Below are positions 43,315 to 52,004 of a stretch of 64,000 bases of DNA, piece by piece. Location: NCBI RefSeq assembly GCF_013128195.2, contig NZ_CP053452.2, positions 7,626,001-7,690,000 on the forward strand, written 5' to 3'. Position 1 is the stretch's first letter, and the number at the start of each line of letters is the position of its first letter. The notes under the pieces were generated by a model. It saw nothing but the letters and a program-made list of their open reading frames with translations. It was not told the DNA's origin and made no database searches. Origin of the DNA: Frigoriglobus tundricola. Its GTDB lineage: Bacteria; Planctomycetota; Planctomycetia; Gemmatales; Gemmataceae. The translations under genes and the position numbers were made by a program.

Positions 43315-44877
43315 ATGCCCATCGACCTGACTGCAGAGGAAGCCGCCATCCGATTGGGGGGTGGCACGAAAGCCATCGAGCGCCAGCACGAGAAGGGGCG
43401 CCTGACGGCCCGCGAACGCATTGCGAAGCTGGTTGATCGCGCGAGCGACTGGTTCGAACTCGGCCTTTGGGCCGGTTGGAAGATGTACGCAGAATGGGGC
43501 GGTGCGCCGTCTGCGGGGGTCGTGACGGGTACGGGGGTAGTCGGCGGGCGGCGCGTGATGGTGATCGCGAACGACGCAACGGTGAAGGCCGGCGCGTTCT
43601 TTCCGATGACGTGTAAAAAAGTCCTCCGCGCCCAGCGCATTGCGACCGAAAACCGATTGCCGCTCGTGTACCTCGTCGATTCCGCCGGAGTGTTTCTTCC
43701 GCTCCAGGACGAGGTGTTTCCCGACGAGGATGACTTCGGCCGCATCTTCCGCAACAACGCCGTGATCTCCGCCGCGGGCATCCCCCAGTTCGCTGCAATC
43801 ATGGGGAACTGCGTCGCGGGCGGCGGGTACCTGCCCGTACTCTGCGACACGCTCTTGATGACCGAAGGGAGCGGGCTGTACCTCGCCGGTCCGGCGCTCG
43901 TGAAGGCGGCCATCGGCCAAGTGGTGGACAGCGAAACCCTCGGCGGGGCGAAGATGCACGCCGCGGTCAGCGGCACCATCGACTACCGCGAGCCGACCGA
44001 CGACGCGTGCATCGAGCGCCTGCGCCGGCTGATCGAGATGTTACCGGCGGACACACGCGACGTTCACTCGGGGGGCGTGAGCCCCCCGCTCGCCGAGGTG
44101 TTCGAGCGGTTCACGCAGCCCGAGTACGACGTTCGCGACCTGCTCAAACTCGTCCTCGATGACGCTCCGTTCGACGAGTACAAGGCCGACTACGGGCAGA
44201 CGCTCGTGTGCGGCTTCGGCCGGATCGGCGGCAAGTCGGTCGGCGTGGTGGCGAACCAGAAGCAGCGCGTGAAGGCGGCCGAAGGGCCGATGCAGTTTGG
44301 CGGGGTGATCTACGTCGATTCCGCCGAGAAGGCCGCCCGGTTCATCATGGACTGCAACCAGTTACGGGTGCCGATCCTGTTCGTCCAGAACGTGAACGGT
44401 TTCATGGTCGGCAAGGAGTCCGAGCAGGCCGGGATCATCAAGGCCGGCGCGAAGCTGGTGAACGCGATTTCCAACAGCGTGGTCCCGAAGGTCACGCTGA
44501 TCACCGGCGGGTCGTATGGGGCGGGTAACTACGCGCTCTGCGGCAAGGCGTTCGATCCGCGGTTCATCCTCGCGTGGCCGAACGCACAGTACGCGGTGAT
44601 GGGCGGGAACCAGGCCGCCGGTACGCTATTGGACGTTCAAGTGCAGGCACTGAAGCGGGCCGGTAAGGAACCGGACGCCGAAGAACTGGCGGCTCTGCGC
44701 GACAAGGTGAAGGCGAGCTACGACGAGCAGACCGACATCCGCTACGCGGCGGCGCGGCTCTGGGTGGACGCGATCGTGAGGCCCGAAGACACGCGCGCCG
44801 CGCTGCTGACGGCGCTCGCCGTCGCGACCCGATACGACGACGGTAAGCCGTTCAAGACCGGCGTGTTCCAGGTGTGA
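43315..44877 (+). CDS. acyl-CoA carboxylase, carboxyltransferase (beta) subunit
   Basis: ATG 43315 with GAGGAA five bases upstream gives 520 residues, the usual size for the biotin-dependent methylcrotonyl/propionyl-CoA carboxylase beta family. N-terminal half: 'HEKGRLTARERIAKLVD', 'VVTGTGVVGGRRVMVIANDA', 'LVYLVDSAGVFLPLQDEVFP'. The oxyanion and CoA-binding glycines are in 'NCVAGGGYLPVLCD' and in the C-terminal 'ITGGSYGAGNYALCGKAFDP'. 'FVQNVNGFMVGKESEQAGII' and 'AVMGGNQAAGTLL' favour the methylcrotonyl-CoA carboxylase branch over acetyl-CoA carboxylase. No biotin carboxylase subunit is encoded nearby. Substrate assignment is inference. Confidence 0.92.
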   Translation: MPIDLTAEEAAIRLGGGTKAIERQHEKGRLTARERIAKLVDRASDWFELGLWAGWKMYAEWGGAPSAGVVTGTGVVGGRRVMVIANDATVKAGAFFPMTCKKVLRAQRIATENRLPLVYLVDSAGVFLPLQDEVFPDEDDFGRIFRNNAVISAAGIPQFAAIMGNCVAGGGYLPVLCDTLLMTEGSGLYLAGPALVKAAIGQVVDSETLGGAKMHAAVSGTIDYREPTDDACIERLRRLIEMLPADTRDVHSGGVSPPLAEVFERFTQPEYDVRDLLKLVLDDAPFDEYKADYGQTLVCGFGRIGGKSVGVVANQKQRVKAAEGPMQFGGVIYVDSAEKAARFIMDCNQLRVPILFVQNVNGFMVGKESEQAGIIKAGAKLVNAISNSVVPKVTLITGGSYGAGNYALCGKAFDPRFILAWPNAQYAVMGGNQAAGTLLDVQVQALKRAGKEPDAEELAALRDKVKASYDEQTDIRYAAARLWVDAIVRPEDTRAALLTALAVATRYDDGKPFKTGVFQV

Positions 44878-44883
44878 AGCGGG

Positions 44884-45019
44884 GAAGAGTTTATCCGCAG
44901 ATTACGCAGATGGACACAGATTTGAAGACAAAAGCCAGAGGGAAATGAATTCAAATTCGGGTCTTCTCTGCTGTCTTCAAATCTGTGTTCATCTGCGTAA
45001 TCTGCGGATAACACTCTTC
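44884..45019. repeat. family E inverted repeat between convergent genes
   Basis: Left arm about 44884-44930 (GAAGAGTTTATCCGCAGATT, then ACGCAGATGGACACAG) and right arm about 44972-45019 are near-perfect reverse complements (one clear mismatch and one short bulge) around a 40-base loop. It fills the whole gap and may terminate both genes. Confidence 0.88.
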
Positions 45020-45027
45020 TGCCTAGA

Positions 45028-46086
45028 TCACTCGTCGTACTTCAGCAGGAACTTCGGGTTGATCGCCTTGAAGCTGAGGCGGCCGAGGTAGTCGTCCTCC
45101 ACCTCGTTGAGCGGGCGCAGCACGATCCCTTCCCGCTGGGCCTTCGCGTTCAGCACGCTCACCCCTTCCGACAGCGCGACGAGCTCGTCCACGGAGTGGT
45201 TCAGCACGATCGTCCCGAGCTGCGGCACCGGCTCCAGGCCCAGTTCGGCAACGGCCGCGAGCATGTCCGCGTGGTCGAGGAAGCGGTAACTCGTGACGTC
45301 GAACACATTGAACACACGTAGCGCGACTTCCTTCAGCCCGTACTTGTTCTGCTGCACGCCGGGTCCGATCACTTCGCCCTGAACGGCCACGTCGTGTCCG
45401 CGGGCCGCGGCCAGTGCGCGGAGCCGCTCCTCCAGGCCAAGTTGCTTGGCGACGCGCCCGAGGACGCTCGCCTCGTCGGTCGTGTCGAGCAGCATGTTGC
45501 GGCTGCACACCCCGAACTCGCCCGCGCGGACGAACGCGGTGAACGAGGTGCCGTCGAGCTTCTCGGTCACGAAGAACGTCAGACCGCGGTGCCGCGCGAT
45601 GACCTTCTCCAGCACCTGCACCCGCGTCTCGTCGGTCTTCGGTAGGAAGCCGGGGAAGGAGCCCTTCACGCGCCCGCCCGTACCCACGGTCTGCGGTGGT
45701 TCCCACTTCCGCACGCCCAGCGCGTCGGTCACGTCCGCGTCCTCGTCCTGCGCGGTGCCCGGGGGCAGCGCCGAGAGCGGGAAGCAGATGCCCTGGGACA
45801 CCTGTCCGCGGAGTTTAATGGTTTTGATGCGAAAACCGGCCGGCATCACAACGCTTCCGGTCGCACCGACCTGCGCCGGCTTGTAGCAGTTGGGGCGCAG
45901 GAACTCGAACGCCTCGACTTCCGGCAGGAGCGAGTCGATTTCGCAGTACACGACGCGATCGCCGGTGCGGAACTCGCCCTTTTTCACGACGACCCACCAG
46001 CCGAGGACGCGGATTTTCTCGATCGCGTCGGCGTTGGGGATCGGTTCGGCGGTGTTGACGGTCTGAATGCTGGCAAGTTTGCGCAT
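45028..46086 (-). CDS. RNA ligase, DraRnl (Rnl5)-like
   Basis: ATG 46086 is preceded by GGGAGGAA and gives 352 residues beginning 'MRKLASIQTVNTAEPIPNAD'. Residues 1 to about 130 form the N-terminal OB-like domain that marks the Deinococcus radiodurans RNA ligase family ('VVVKKGEFRTGDRVVYCEID'). The nucleotidyltransferase motif I is 'FFVTEKLDGTSFTAF', with the likely AMP-accepting lysine at 176. Later motifs are 'VAVQGEVIGPGVQQNKYGL' and 'REGIVLRPL', with the motif V-like 'LSFKAINPKFLLKY'. Such enzymes seal 3'-OH/5'-phosphate nicks in RNA and act in RNA repair. The gene diverges from the vWA-kinase island across 208 bases. Confidence 0.92.
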   Translation of the reverse strand: MRKLASIQTVNTAEPIPNADAIEKIRVLGWWVVVKKGEFRTGDRVVYCEIDSLLPEVEAFEFLRPNCYKPAQVGATGSVVMPAGFRIKTIKLRGQVSQGICFPLSALPPGTAQDEDADVTDALGVRKWEPPQTVGTGGRVKGSFPGFLPKTDETRVQVLEKVIARHRGLTFFVTEKLDGTSFTAFVRAGEFGVCSRNMLLDTTDEASVLGRVAKQLGLEERLRALAAARGHDVAVQGEVIGPGVQQNKYGLKEVALRVFNVFDVTSYRFLDHADMLAAVAELGLEPVPQLGTIVLNHSVDELVALSEGVSVLNAKAQREGIVLRPLNEVEDDYLGRLSFKAINPKFLLKYDE

Positions 46087-46294
46087 CGGTTCCTCCCGTC
46101 CGGCCGCGGGTCGTCCCGACACGGACAGTCGGCCGTTTCACGGGGTTCACTCCTCTGAACCGGTCGGGATTTCGCCCCCGGTCATGGCCCCGATGCGTAT
46201 CATCGGGTATCGACGCCACCGCCTTCCTTGCTTAGCCTGCCGCGATTTGAAATAATGCGGCTGATGCCGGTTCTGAACCCGAATGAGGTCGGAC

Positions 46295-47020
46295 GTGAGT
46301 CAGCTCCCGAAGATTAAAGGCGTTGCCGACATCGTGTTCCTGCTGGACGCGACCGGCAGCATGGGGCCGTGCATCAACGCGGTCAAGCAGAACATCAAGA
46401 CGTTCGTGCAGACCTTCACCACGCCGACGCCCAACGGTGCGGCGGTCGTCAAGGACTGGCGGGCGAAGATCGTCGGCTACCGCGATCTGGACTACATCGA
46501 CTTCCCGGCGATGGTGGACAACCCGTTCGTCTCGAGCGTGTCCGAACTCGAGGCCCAGCTCGACGCGCTCGCGGCCGACGGCGGGGGGGACGAGCCCGAG
46601 ACGCTCCTCGAAGCGCTGTACATGCTCGCCAACATGCCCGCGACCGGCCCGGACGAACCGCTCCGGCCCGATGCCTGGCGGCACGTCAATTCGGGGCGCC
46701 GGTTCGTGATCGTGTTCACCGACGCCCCGTTCAAGGAGCCCCTACGGCTCCCGCGCGACGCCAAGATCGATGACGTGATTCTGAACCTGATGACGGCCAA
46801 AATCGTGCTCCACATGTTCGCCCCGGCGTCGCTCGCGCGCTTCGGCGTGCTCGAAGAGGTGGACAAGGCGCTGTGGCACAAGGTGCCCGTGAGCGGCGGC
46901 GAGACCGCACAAAAGGCGCTCGAAGACTACACCGCCGATCAGAGCAAGTTCGAGAAGATCATCCAGCTGTTGGCGAAGACCATGACCCAGCAGTCCGCCG
47001 ACGTGCCGGCGGCGGACTGA
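46295..47020 (+). CDS. vWA-domain protein (first of two)
   Basis: GTG 46295 follows GAGG at a five-base distance and gives 241 residues; ATG 46283 is possible but lacks a ribosome site. The von Willebrand A fold is clear: 'IVFLLDATGSMGPCINAVKQ' with the MIDAS start D18-x-T-x-S22, a middle 'WRAKIVGYRDLDYID', the third metal-loop region 'AADGGGDEPETLLEALYML' and 'RRFVIVFTDAPFKE'. No signal peptide or membrane helix, so it is cytosolic and probably binds a partner through a metal ion. It opens the signalling island. In TerY-P type systems a vWA protein acts with a kinase and phosphatase; the same logic is proposed here. Confidence 0.88.
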   Translation: MSQLPKIKGVADIVFLLDATGSMGPCINAVKQNIKTFVQTFTTPTPNGAAVVKDWRAKIVGYRDLDYIDFPAMVDNPFVSSVSELEAQLDALAADGGGDEPETLLEALYMLANMPATGPDEPLRPDAWRHVNSGRRFVIVFTDAPFKEPLRLPRDAKIDDVILNLMTAKIVLHMFAPASLARFGVLEEVDKALWHKVPVSGGETAQKALEDYTADQSKFEKIIQLLAKTMTQQSADVPAAD

Positions 47021-47028
47021 GTCGACTT

Positions 47029-47106
47029 GCATTCCCTGGGACCGCGGGGCGTCCCGCCCGCTTCTTGGCGAAGAGCGGGCGGGACGCCCGCGGTCCCAGG
47101 GAATGC
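47029..47106. repeat. palindromic repeat, family C
   Basis: GCATTCCCTGGGACCGCGGG and the rest of the 34-base left arm (47029-47062) pair with 47074-47106 with one bulged base; the loop is about 11 bases. The motif 'GGGACCGCGGGCGTCCCGCC' type is a dispersed palindrome in planctomycetes (recollection). It lies between the two vWA genes. Confidence 0.85.
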
Positions 47107-47172
47107 CTATCAAGCGATGGGGTGCGTGCTTGGTGAGCGCCGGAGGTGAAATTCGCCGAGTGTGGAGCAGAC

Positions 47173-47934
47173 ATGGCGACGAGTAGCACGAAGGGCGTGG
47201 TGGACGTGGTCTTCTGCCTGGACGCGTCGGGGTCGATGGCCCCGTGCATCGACGGGGTGCGGAGGAACCTCGACGGGTTCCTGGACGCGCTCGCGGGCGA
47301 CGCCAACCGCAAGATCGACTGCCGGCTCGACTTCCTCGCCCACTCCTGCGGCGAGGACGGCGACCTCGTGCGCTCCGTCTCGCTCCGCAAGAGCGGGGCC
47401 GACCTGATCCAGGCGCTGTACGGCCAGGTGCCGCAGCCGGCCGCGTTCTTCACCACCGATCGCGACGCGATCCGCCGCGGGCTCAAAGAGCTGACCGTTT
47501 ACGGCGACGAGGCCATGCTCGTCGCGCTGGACATGGCCCTCGACTTTCCCTGGCGCCCGCAGGCCGGCTGCCACCGCGTGGTGGTCGTCCTCACCGACGA
47601 GCCGCTCGAAGCCAACGCGATCTGGTCCCTTCAACAAACAAAACTGGACGCGATCATCGATAAGGTGCAGAAGCTCGGCGTGAAACTGTATCTCGTCGGT
47701 CCGAACTCGGCCGGGCTGGACACGCTGGCCGAAGCGGACAAGTGCCTGTACCAGAAATCGGCCCAGACCTACGACGGCTTGGGGTCCATCGACTTCGCCA
47801 AGGTGCTGGGGCAGATCGGCAAGTCGGTGTCGTCGTCGCTGCTCCAGGCCCGACCGGAGTCGGCGGTGAAGCGGGCGCTGTTCGGCCAGGACGAGTGGGT
47901 GGCGTCGCAGGACTCGATCCGCGGGGGGCGGTAA
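47173..47934 (+). CDS. vWA-domain protein (second of two)
   Basis: ATG 47173 with GGAG five bases upstream gives 253 residues. The vWA fold starts 'GVVDVVFCLDASGSMAPCID', with a perfect MIDAS D17-x-S19-x-S21. Later strands include 'KIDCRLDFLAHSCGED' and 'HRVVVVLTDEPLEANAIWSL', with 'LGVKLYLVGPNSAGLDTLAE'. It differs from the first vWA protein in its middle region and has a C-terminal tail of about 35 residues. Its stop lies two bases before the GTG of the kinase gene, so the two are translationally linked and the products probably interact. Confidence 0.9.
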   Translation: MATSSTKGVVDVVFCLDASGSMAPCIDGVRRNLDGFLDALAGDANRKIDCRLDFLAHSCGEDGDLVRSVSLRKSGADLIQALYGQVPQPAAFFTTDRDAIRRGLKELTVYGDEAMLVALDMALDFPWRPQAGCHRVVVVLTDEPLEANAIWSLQQTKLDAIIDKVQKLGVKLYLVGPNSAGLDTLAEADKCLYQKSAQTYDGLGSIDFAKVLGQIGKSVSSSLLQARPESAVKRALFGQDEWVASQDSIRGGR

Positions 47935-47936
47935 CG

Positions 47937-49211
47937 GTGTACAACGTCGGTGACAAGGTACAGGGGTACACGATCAAGGATCTCATCACCATCGGGAACA
48001 ACTCCGTGGCCTACGCGGCTACGGACCCGGCCGGCCGCAAGGTGTTCTTCAAGGCGTACCAGTCGCCGTCGATCCGGGTGCCGTGGTACAAGGGGTTCGT
48101 CGATCACCAGCGGGAGATGAAGACGCGGATCGAGGGCAGCCCGTGCCGGCAGTTCTGCTACCAGTTCCTCGGCGGGTTCGAACACGGCCGAAAGTTCCAT
48201 CAGGTGTTCGAGTTCCTGGACAAGAGCCATTCGCTCGAAAAGATTCTGGAGCGGGTGAAGACGCACCCGGTCGAGGTGCCGTGGACCGCGCGCGAGCTGA
48301 TGGCGAAGGTGCTCGTTGCCGGGATCGCACAACTGCACGCGGCCGGCATCGTCCACGCCGACCTGAAGCCCGACAACATCATGCTCATTGAGGACGCCTC
48401 TCTTGGGATGAAGTACCGGCTCAAGATCATCGACATGGACTTCTCGTTCTTCACGGACCGCAAGGCGCCGTGGCACGGGCACGAGGGCTATTTCGGTACG
48501 CCCGGCTACATGAGCCCGGAACACGCCAAGGTGCCGCTGCCGGTATCGGACGTGTTCACCCTCGGCATCATCCTCTACCAACTGCTCGGGCCGGGGCACC
48601 CGTACCCGTTCGACGACAACGACAAGATCCTCGCGGCGTACCAGGAGTACGGTGTCGAGGTGCCGAAACTGACGGGCACCCCCGGGCCGCCGGCCGCGGC
48701 CGAAGCGGTCGCCGATGCCCTCCACCGGTGCCTGAACCCGAACCCGGCGAAACGGCCGAGCGCCGCCGAACTGCACAAGACGCTGTTGGGCGAAAAATAC
48801 GTACCGGCGCCGTCCGCTCCGTTGCCTCCGCTCCCGTACACGCTGAGCGAACCCGTCGCGCCGCCGAGTCGAGAAGCGGCGCCCGCTCCGCCCGCCGCGC
48901 CGCTGGCGGGCGGGCTGGTGCTGGTCGGACCCGGCGGGGCGGAACTGGCCCTCAGCGCGCGGTTGGCTCTTGGCCGGACCGTACTCACGACCCGGTTCGG
49001 TGAGGGCGGGCGGTACGCGTCCGACCGGCAGGTCGTTCTCGACCGGCAAGCCGACGGGTGGTACGCCGAGCCCGTGGCCGGGACGACGAACGCGACGCTG
49101 TTGAACGGACACGTCCTCGTTTCCCGCACCAAACTCGCCGCGGGCGACACCATCGGCATCGGCAACGCCGCCTCGAAGCGGTCCAAGCTGGACATGCAGG
49201 TTCGTGTTTAG
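47937..49211 (+). CDS. Ser/Thr protein kinase with C-terminal FHA-like domain
   Basis: GTG 47937 is two bases after the preceding stop and gives 424 residues. The kinase domain (about 10-285) has the ATP lysine in 'RKVFFKAYQS' (K39), catalytic loop 'HADLKPDNIML' (Asp142; the usual HRD Arg is Ala), 'KIIDMDFSFF' where DFG is replaced by D-M-D, and 'GTPGYMSPEH'. No typical glycine-rich loop is seen: 'TIGNNSVAYAAT' stands in its place. The tail (about 320-424) is FHA-like, 'LALGRTVLTTRFGEGG' and 'TTNATLLNGHVLVSRTKLA', expected to bind phosphothreonine. No membrane helix, so it is a soluble kinase, unlike most planctomycete kinases. Confidence 0.9.
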   Translation: MYNVGDKVQGYTIKDLITIGNNSVAYAATDPAGRKVFFKAYQSPSIRVPWYKGFVDHQREMKTRIEGSPCRQFCYQFLGGFEHGRKFHQVFEFLDKSHSLEKILERVKTHPVEVPWTARELMAKVLVAGIAQLHAAGIVHADLKPDNIMLIEDASLGMKYRLKIIDMDFSFFTDRKAPWHGHEGYFGTPGYMSPEHAKVPLPVSDVFTLGIILYQLLGPGHPYPFDDNDKILAAYQEYGVEVPKLTGTPGPPAAAEAVADALHRCLNPNPAKRPSAAELHKTLLGEKYVPAPSAPLPPLPYTLSEPVAPPSREAAPAPPAAPLAGGLVLVGPGGAELALSARLALGRTVLTTRFGEGGRYASDRQVVLDRQADGWYAEPVAGTTNATLLNGHVLVSRTKLAAGDTIGIGNAASKRSKLDMQVRV

Positions 49212-49389
49212 TGTCGGGTGTACGCAGGTCGCATTGAAAGCTGAGGCAGGCGCCGCAGCGGGTGAGGGGGCTTCGCGGCGCCAACCAGGGCGTCGAAGAG
49301 GTCAATGATGTTCGGTGTTTCATTGACGTGTTCAGAATGAAAATGTGGCACCGAAGACAAACACAAGACGCCAAACCTGGAGGGCATCG

Positions 49390-49794
49390 ATGTCCGCGAC
49401 AACGACGTGGAAGTGCCCGCAGGACGGGATGGAGTGGTCGATAAAAGAGCGTAAGTGCCCGACGTGCGGGTACGTGAACATCCCGAAGTCCGTCACCCTC
49501 CGGTCGCACGCGACCGGCAAGGGGGCGGCGCTCAGTGCGACCACCCGGTTGGGCAAGTCGGTCTTTAACCAGCGCTTCGCGGACCCGGACGCGAAGTTCG
49601 CCGCCGACGAGCAGTTCGAGATCGTCCGCGACGACGTCCACCTGTTCGCCTGGGTCATCCGGCCGGTCGCCGGCGCCCGCAACGCGACGTTCTACAACGG
49701 AACCGAAGTGCCCGACGCGGGGTGTGAACTGGTCGAGGGCGGTGTCATCACCGTCGGCCGGACCCGGCTGAAGCTGACCGTGACGTTCAAGTGA
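49390..49794 (+). CDS. zinc-ribbon plus FHA-like protein
   Basis: ATG 49390 with GGAGGG five bases upstream gives 134 residues. An N-terminal zinc site is seen as 'WKCPQDGMEW' and 'RKCPTCGYVN', though the first pair lacks one cysteine (C-P-Q-D). The rest (about 35-134) resembles the FHA-like tail of the kinase, with 'TTRLGKSVFNQRF' and 'ARNATFYNGTEV', then 'ELVEGGVITVGRTRLKLTV'. It is likely a phosphopeptide-binding adaptor for the kinase. The gap after the kinase is 178 bases; the phosphatase gene starts 17 bases downstream. Confidence 0.78.
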   Translation: MSATTTWKCPQDGMEWSIKERKCPTCGYVNIPKSVTLRSHATGKGAALSATTRLGKSVFNQRFADPDAKFAADEQFEIVRDDVHLFAWVIRPVAGARNATFYNGTEVPDAGCELVEGGVITVGRTRLKLTVTFK

Positions 49795-49811
49795 GGCGAG
49801 GGGTCGTAGGC

Positions 49812-52004
49812 ATGTCCGACATCGCTCTGCCCAACGACCGCGCGCTCACGGAGGGGGAGCGCCAGGCGTTCAAGCGGCTCGGCCTCACGCCCGGGCACCT
49901 GGCCGCGCTCGTGGCCGCTCCGTTTTTTTCGCGCTCCGGTGCCCGCGTCCCGAATTTGCGCGACCCGCACGACGCGAAGGCGCTGGAGGAACTGCGCCGG
50001 CTCGTGCGCGGCGCCAGCCACGGGTACGCGGACGAGGCGCTGGCCTACTGGAAGCGGTTGAGTGCCGGCGAACGCGGCCTCGCACCGCTCGGCACGCGCC
50101 TTCTGGCCTGGCACCTCGCGACCGACCTCGAATTCGACGCGCGTGAGCACTTCCTCACCGCCTGTCGGGGCGTGGCCGCTCGGTTCGCGCTTCCGGGCGT
50201 TCGCCCCGACACGCCCTCGGCCGTGTTCCGCGACCTGCGCCGCCTCATCGACGCCTACTTTGCCTATCCGACCTTCACCGCCGATGTGGACCCGGTGTGG
50301 ACGTCGGTCGCCCCGCCCGGTGCCGAAGTGCTGACGCGCCTCGCGGGTGGGATCGCGCCCATCGCCGGTCCCTGGCCCGCGGTCCCGCCGGCGCAAGTAG
50401 CGGCACGGATGCGTGCCCTGGTGGACGTGTTCGGCCTCCCGGTGAGCGACTGGTGGGAGCGTCCGGACGCGGGCCGCCGCGCCATCGAACGCGGGCTGGC
50501 GGCGCGAGGCGCCAACGAGCGCGAGACCATCTACGAGCGCATTCAGGCGGAGTGGCTGGTGGAAGTCGAGTCGTCGTTCCGCTGGCCGAACAGCCCGCAA
50601 TTCGCCGCGTTTTTTGTGGACCGCCTGCGCGAATGGACCGATGCCGTTCGCAAGGCGGCCCGCGCCGTCCACGCGTCCGGGCCGCCCGCGGCGGTGCCTG
50701 ATGAGACGGCCCCCATTGTTGTGTCGCACCCGGAACCGGCGCCCGGTTCCGCGGACCGGCCGGCCGAACCACAACGGAACGATTCCGTGCGCGCCCCCGT
50801 CCCCCCGCCGGACGCGGCCCCGAAGCTGCCTGCGAAGCCCGTACCTGAGCGCGTGACAGCGACCGTGGCGGCGCCGTTCAACATGGTCGGTCTCGATGCG
50901 GCGCTGGCCCGCGCCCGGACGACGACCGTCGCCGACGTCTGCGCCTGGGTGGACACGGGGCCGCGCCTGCTGTTCGATGACGGCCGCGACCCGGCCGCAC
51001 GCGAGGTCGCCGTGGTCCGGGACGGGGCGACGGTCCCCTCTCCGCTGTGGGTGATCGGCGACCTCCACGCCGACATCCTCACCCTGGCCAATGCCGTCGC
51101 ACACGCCGAATCGCACTCGGCCCCCGCGCACTTCGTGTTCCTCGGTGATTTTGTCGACCGCGGGATTCACGATCACGAACTGCTGCTCTTCCTCTTCGGG
51201 CTGGTGATGAGCCACCCCGAGCGGGTGTGCGTGATCCCCGGCAACCACGACACCGATCTCCGGTTCGACGAGCCGGGCGGGCGGTTCCGGGTGACGATCG
51301 ACCCGGCCGAGTACTGCGAGGAACTGAACGCGGCACGGGAACGGGACGGTCCCGAGGATCGTGAGCGGGTGACACTGGCGCGGGCGTTCATCCGCTTCTG
51401 CGCGGACCGGCCGAAAGCGGTCTTCCTTCCGGACGGCACCCTGTTCGCACACGGCGGCTTCCCCCACACCGACGCGCAGAAGGACATCGCAACGGTGGCC
51501 GACCTGTGCCGGCCGCGGTGCCTGGACGACTTCTTGTGGGCGCGGATCGCCGAGAGCGCGCGGGTGAAGCGGCCGAACCGCGGGAGCCGCGGGCACGAGT
51601 TCGGCTGGGACACGTTCGCCCAGTTCTGCAAGCTCGCCGGCGAGCGCCTGGGCGTTCCGGTGAAGCGCCTCGTTCGCGGCCACGATCACGTTCCCGACCG
51701 GTGGCAGGAGTACCCGGAGTACGCGGACAACTTCGTTCCCGTCCTCACGCTGAATGCGATGGGCCGCGCCCTCGACGGCGATTCACCGCGGCGCGACGGC
51801 CGCCGGCACCCGCTGCCGGTGATCGGCCGGTACGTGCCGGACCGTTTGCCGGAGGTGGTGGCGCTCCCGCTCGACCCGGCCGAAGTGGACCGCGCGTTCG
51901 GCCGCCCCGGACCCGGGGGGGCCACTGCGGCGCTCGGGGAGGTGGTGGACCAACTGCTCGCGCGTGTCACGCGGGACGAACCGGGCGCGGAGGGCGGACC
52001 GTGA
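49812..52004 (+). CDS. PPP-family Ser/Thr phosphatase with large novel N-terminal region
   Basis: ATG 49812 gives 730 residues. The first 300 or so residues are a helical domain of unknown family ('ALTEGERQAFKRLGLTPGHL', 'YERIQAEWLVEVESSFRWP'). A Pro/Ala linker follows (about 300-350). The C-terminal metallophosphatase domain has all PPP motifs: 'GDLHAD' (about 416), 'GDFVDRG' (about 444), 'GNHDTD' (about 477), 'HGGFPH' (about 547) and 'RGHDHV' (about 622). It is thus expected to be a two-metal protein phosphatase, the probable opposite of the kinase upstream. Its last four bases overlap the next start (GTGA), so it is co-translated with the zinc-ribbon protein. Confidence 0.9.
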   Translation: MSDIALPNDRALTEGERQAFKRLGLTPGHLAALVAAPFFSRSGARVPNLRDPHDAKALEELRRLVRGASHGYADEALAYWKRLSAGERGLAPLGTRLLAWHLATDLEFDAREHFLTACRGVAARFALPGVRPDTPSAVFRDLRRLIDAYFAYPTFTADVDPVWTSVAPPGAEVLTRLAGGIAPIAGPWPAVPPAQVAARMRALVDVFGLPVSDWWERPDAGRRAIERGLAARGANERETIYERIQAEWLVEVESSFRWPNSPQFAAFFVDRLREWTDAVRKAARAVHASGPPAAVPDETAPIVVSHPEPAPGSADRPAEPQRNDSVRAPVPPPDAAPKLPAKPVPERVTATVAAPFNMVGLDAALARARTTTVADVCAWVDTGPRLLFDDGRDPAAREVAVVRDGATVPSPLWVIGDLHADILTLANAVAHAESHSAPAHFVFLGDFVDRGIHDHELLLFLFGLVMSHPERVCVIPGNHDTDLRFDEPGGRFRVTIDPAEYCEELNAARERDGPEDRERVTLARAFIRFCADRPKAVFLPDGTLFAHGGFPHTDAQKDIATVADLCRPRCLDDFLWARIAESARVKRPNRGSRGHEFGWDTFAQFCKLAGERLGVPVKRLVRGHDHVPDRWQEYPEYADNFVPVLTLNAMGRALDGDSPRRDGRRHPLPVIGRYVPDRLPEVVALPLDPAEVDRAFGRPGPGGATAALGEVVDQLLARVTRDEPGAEGGP

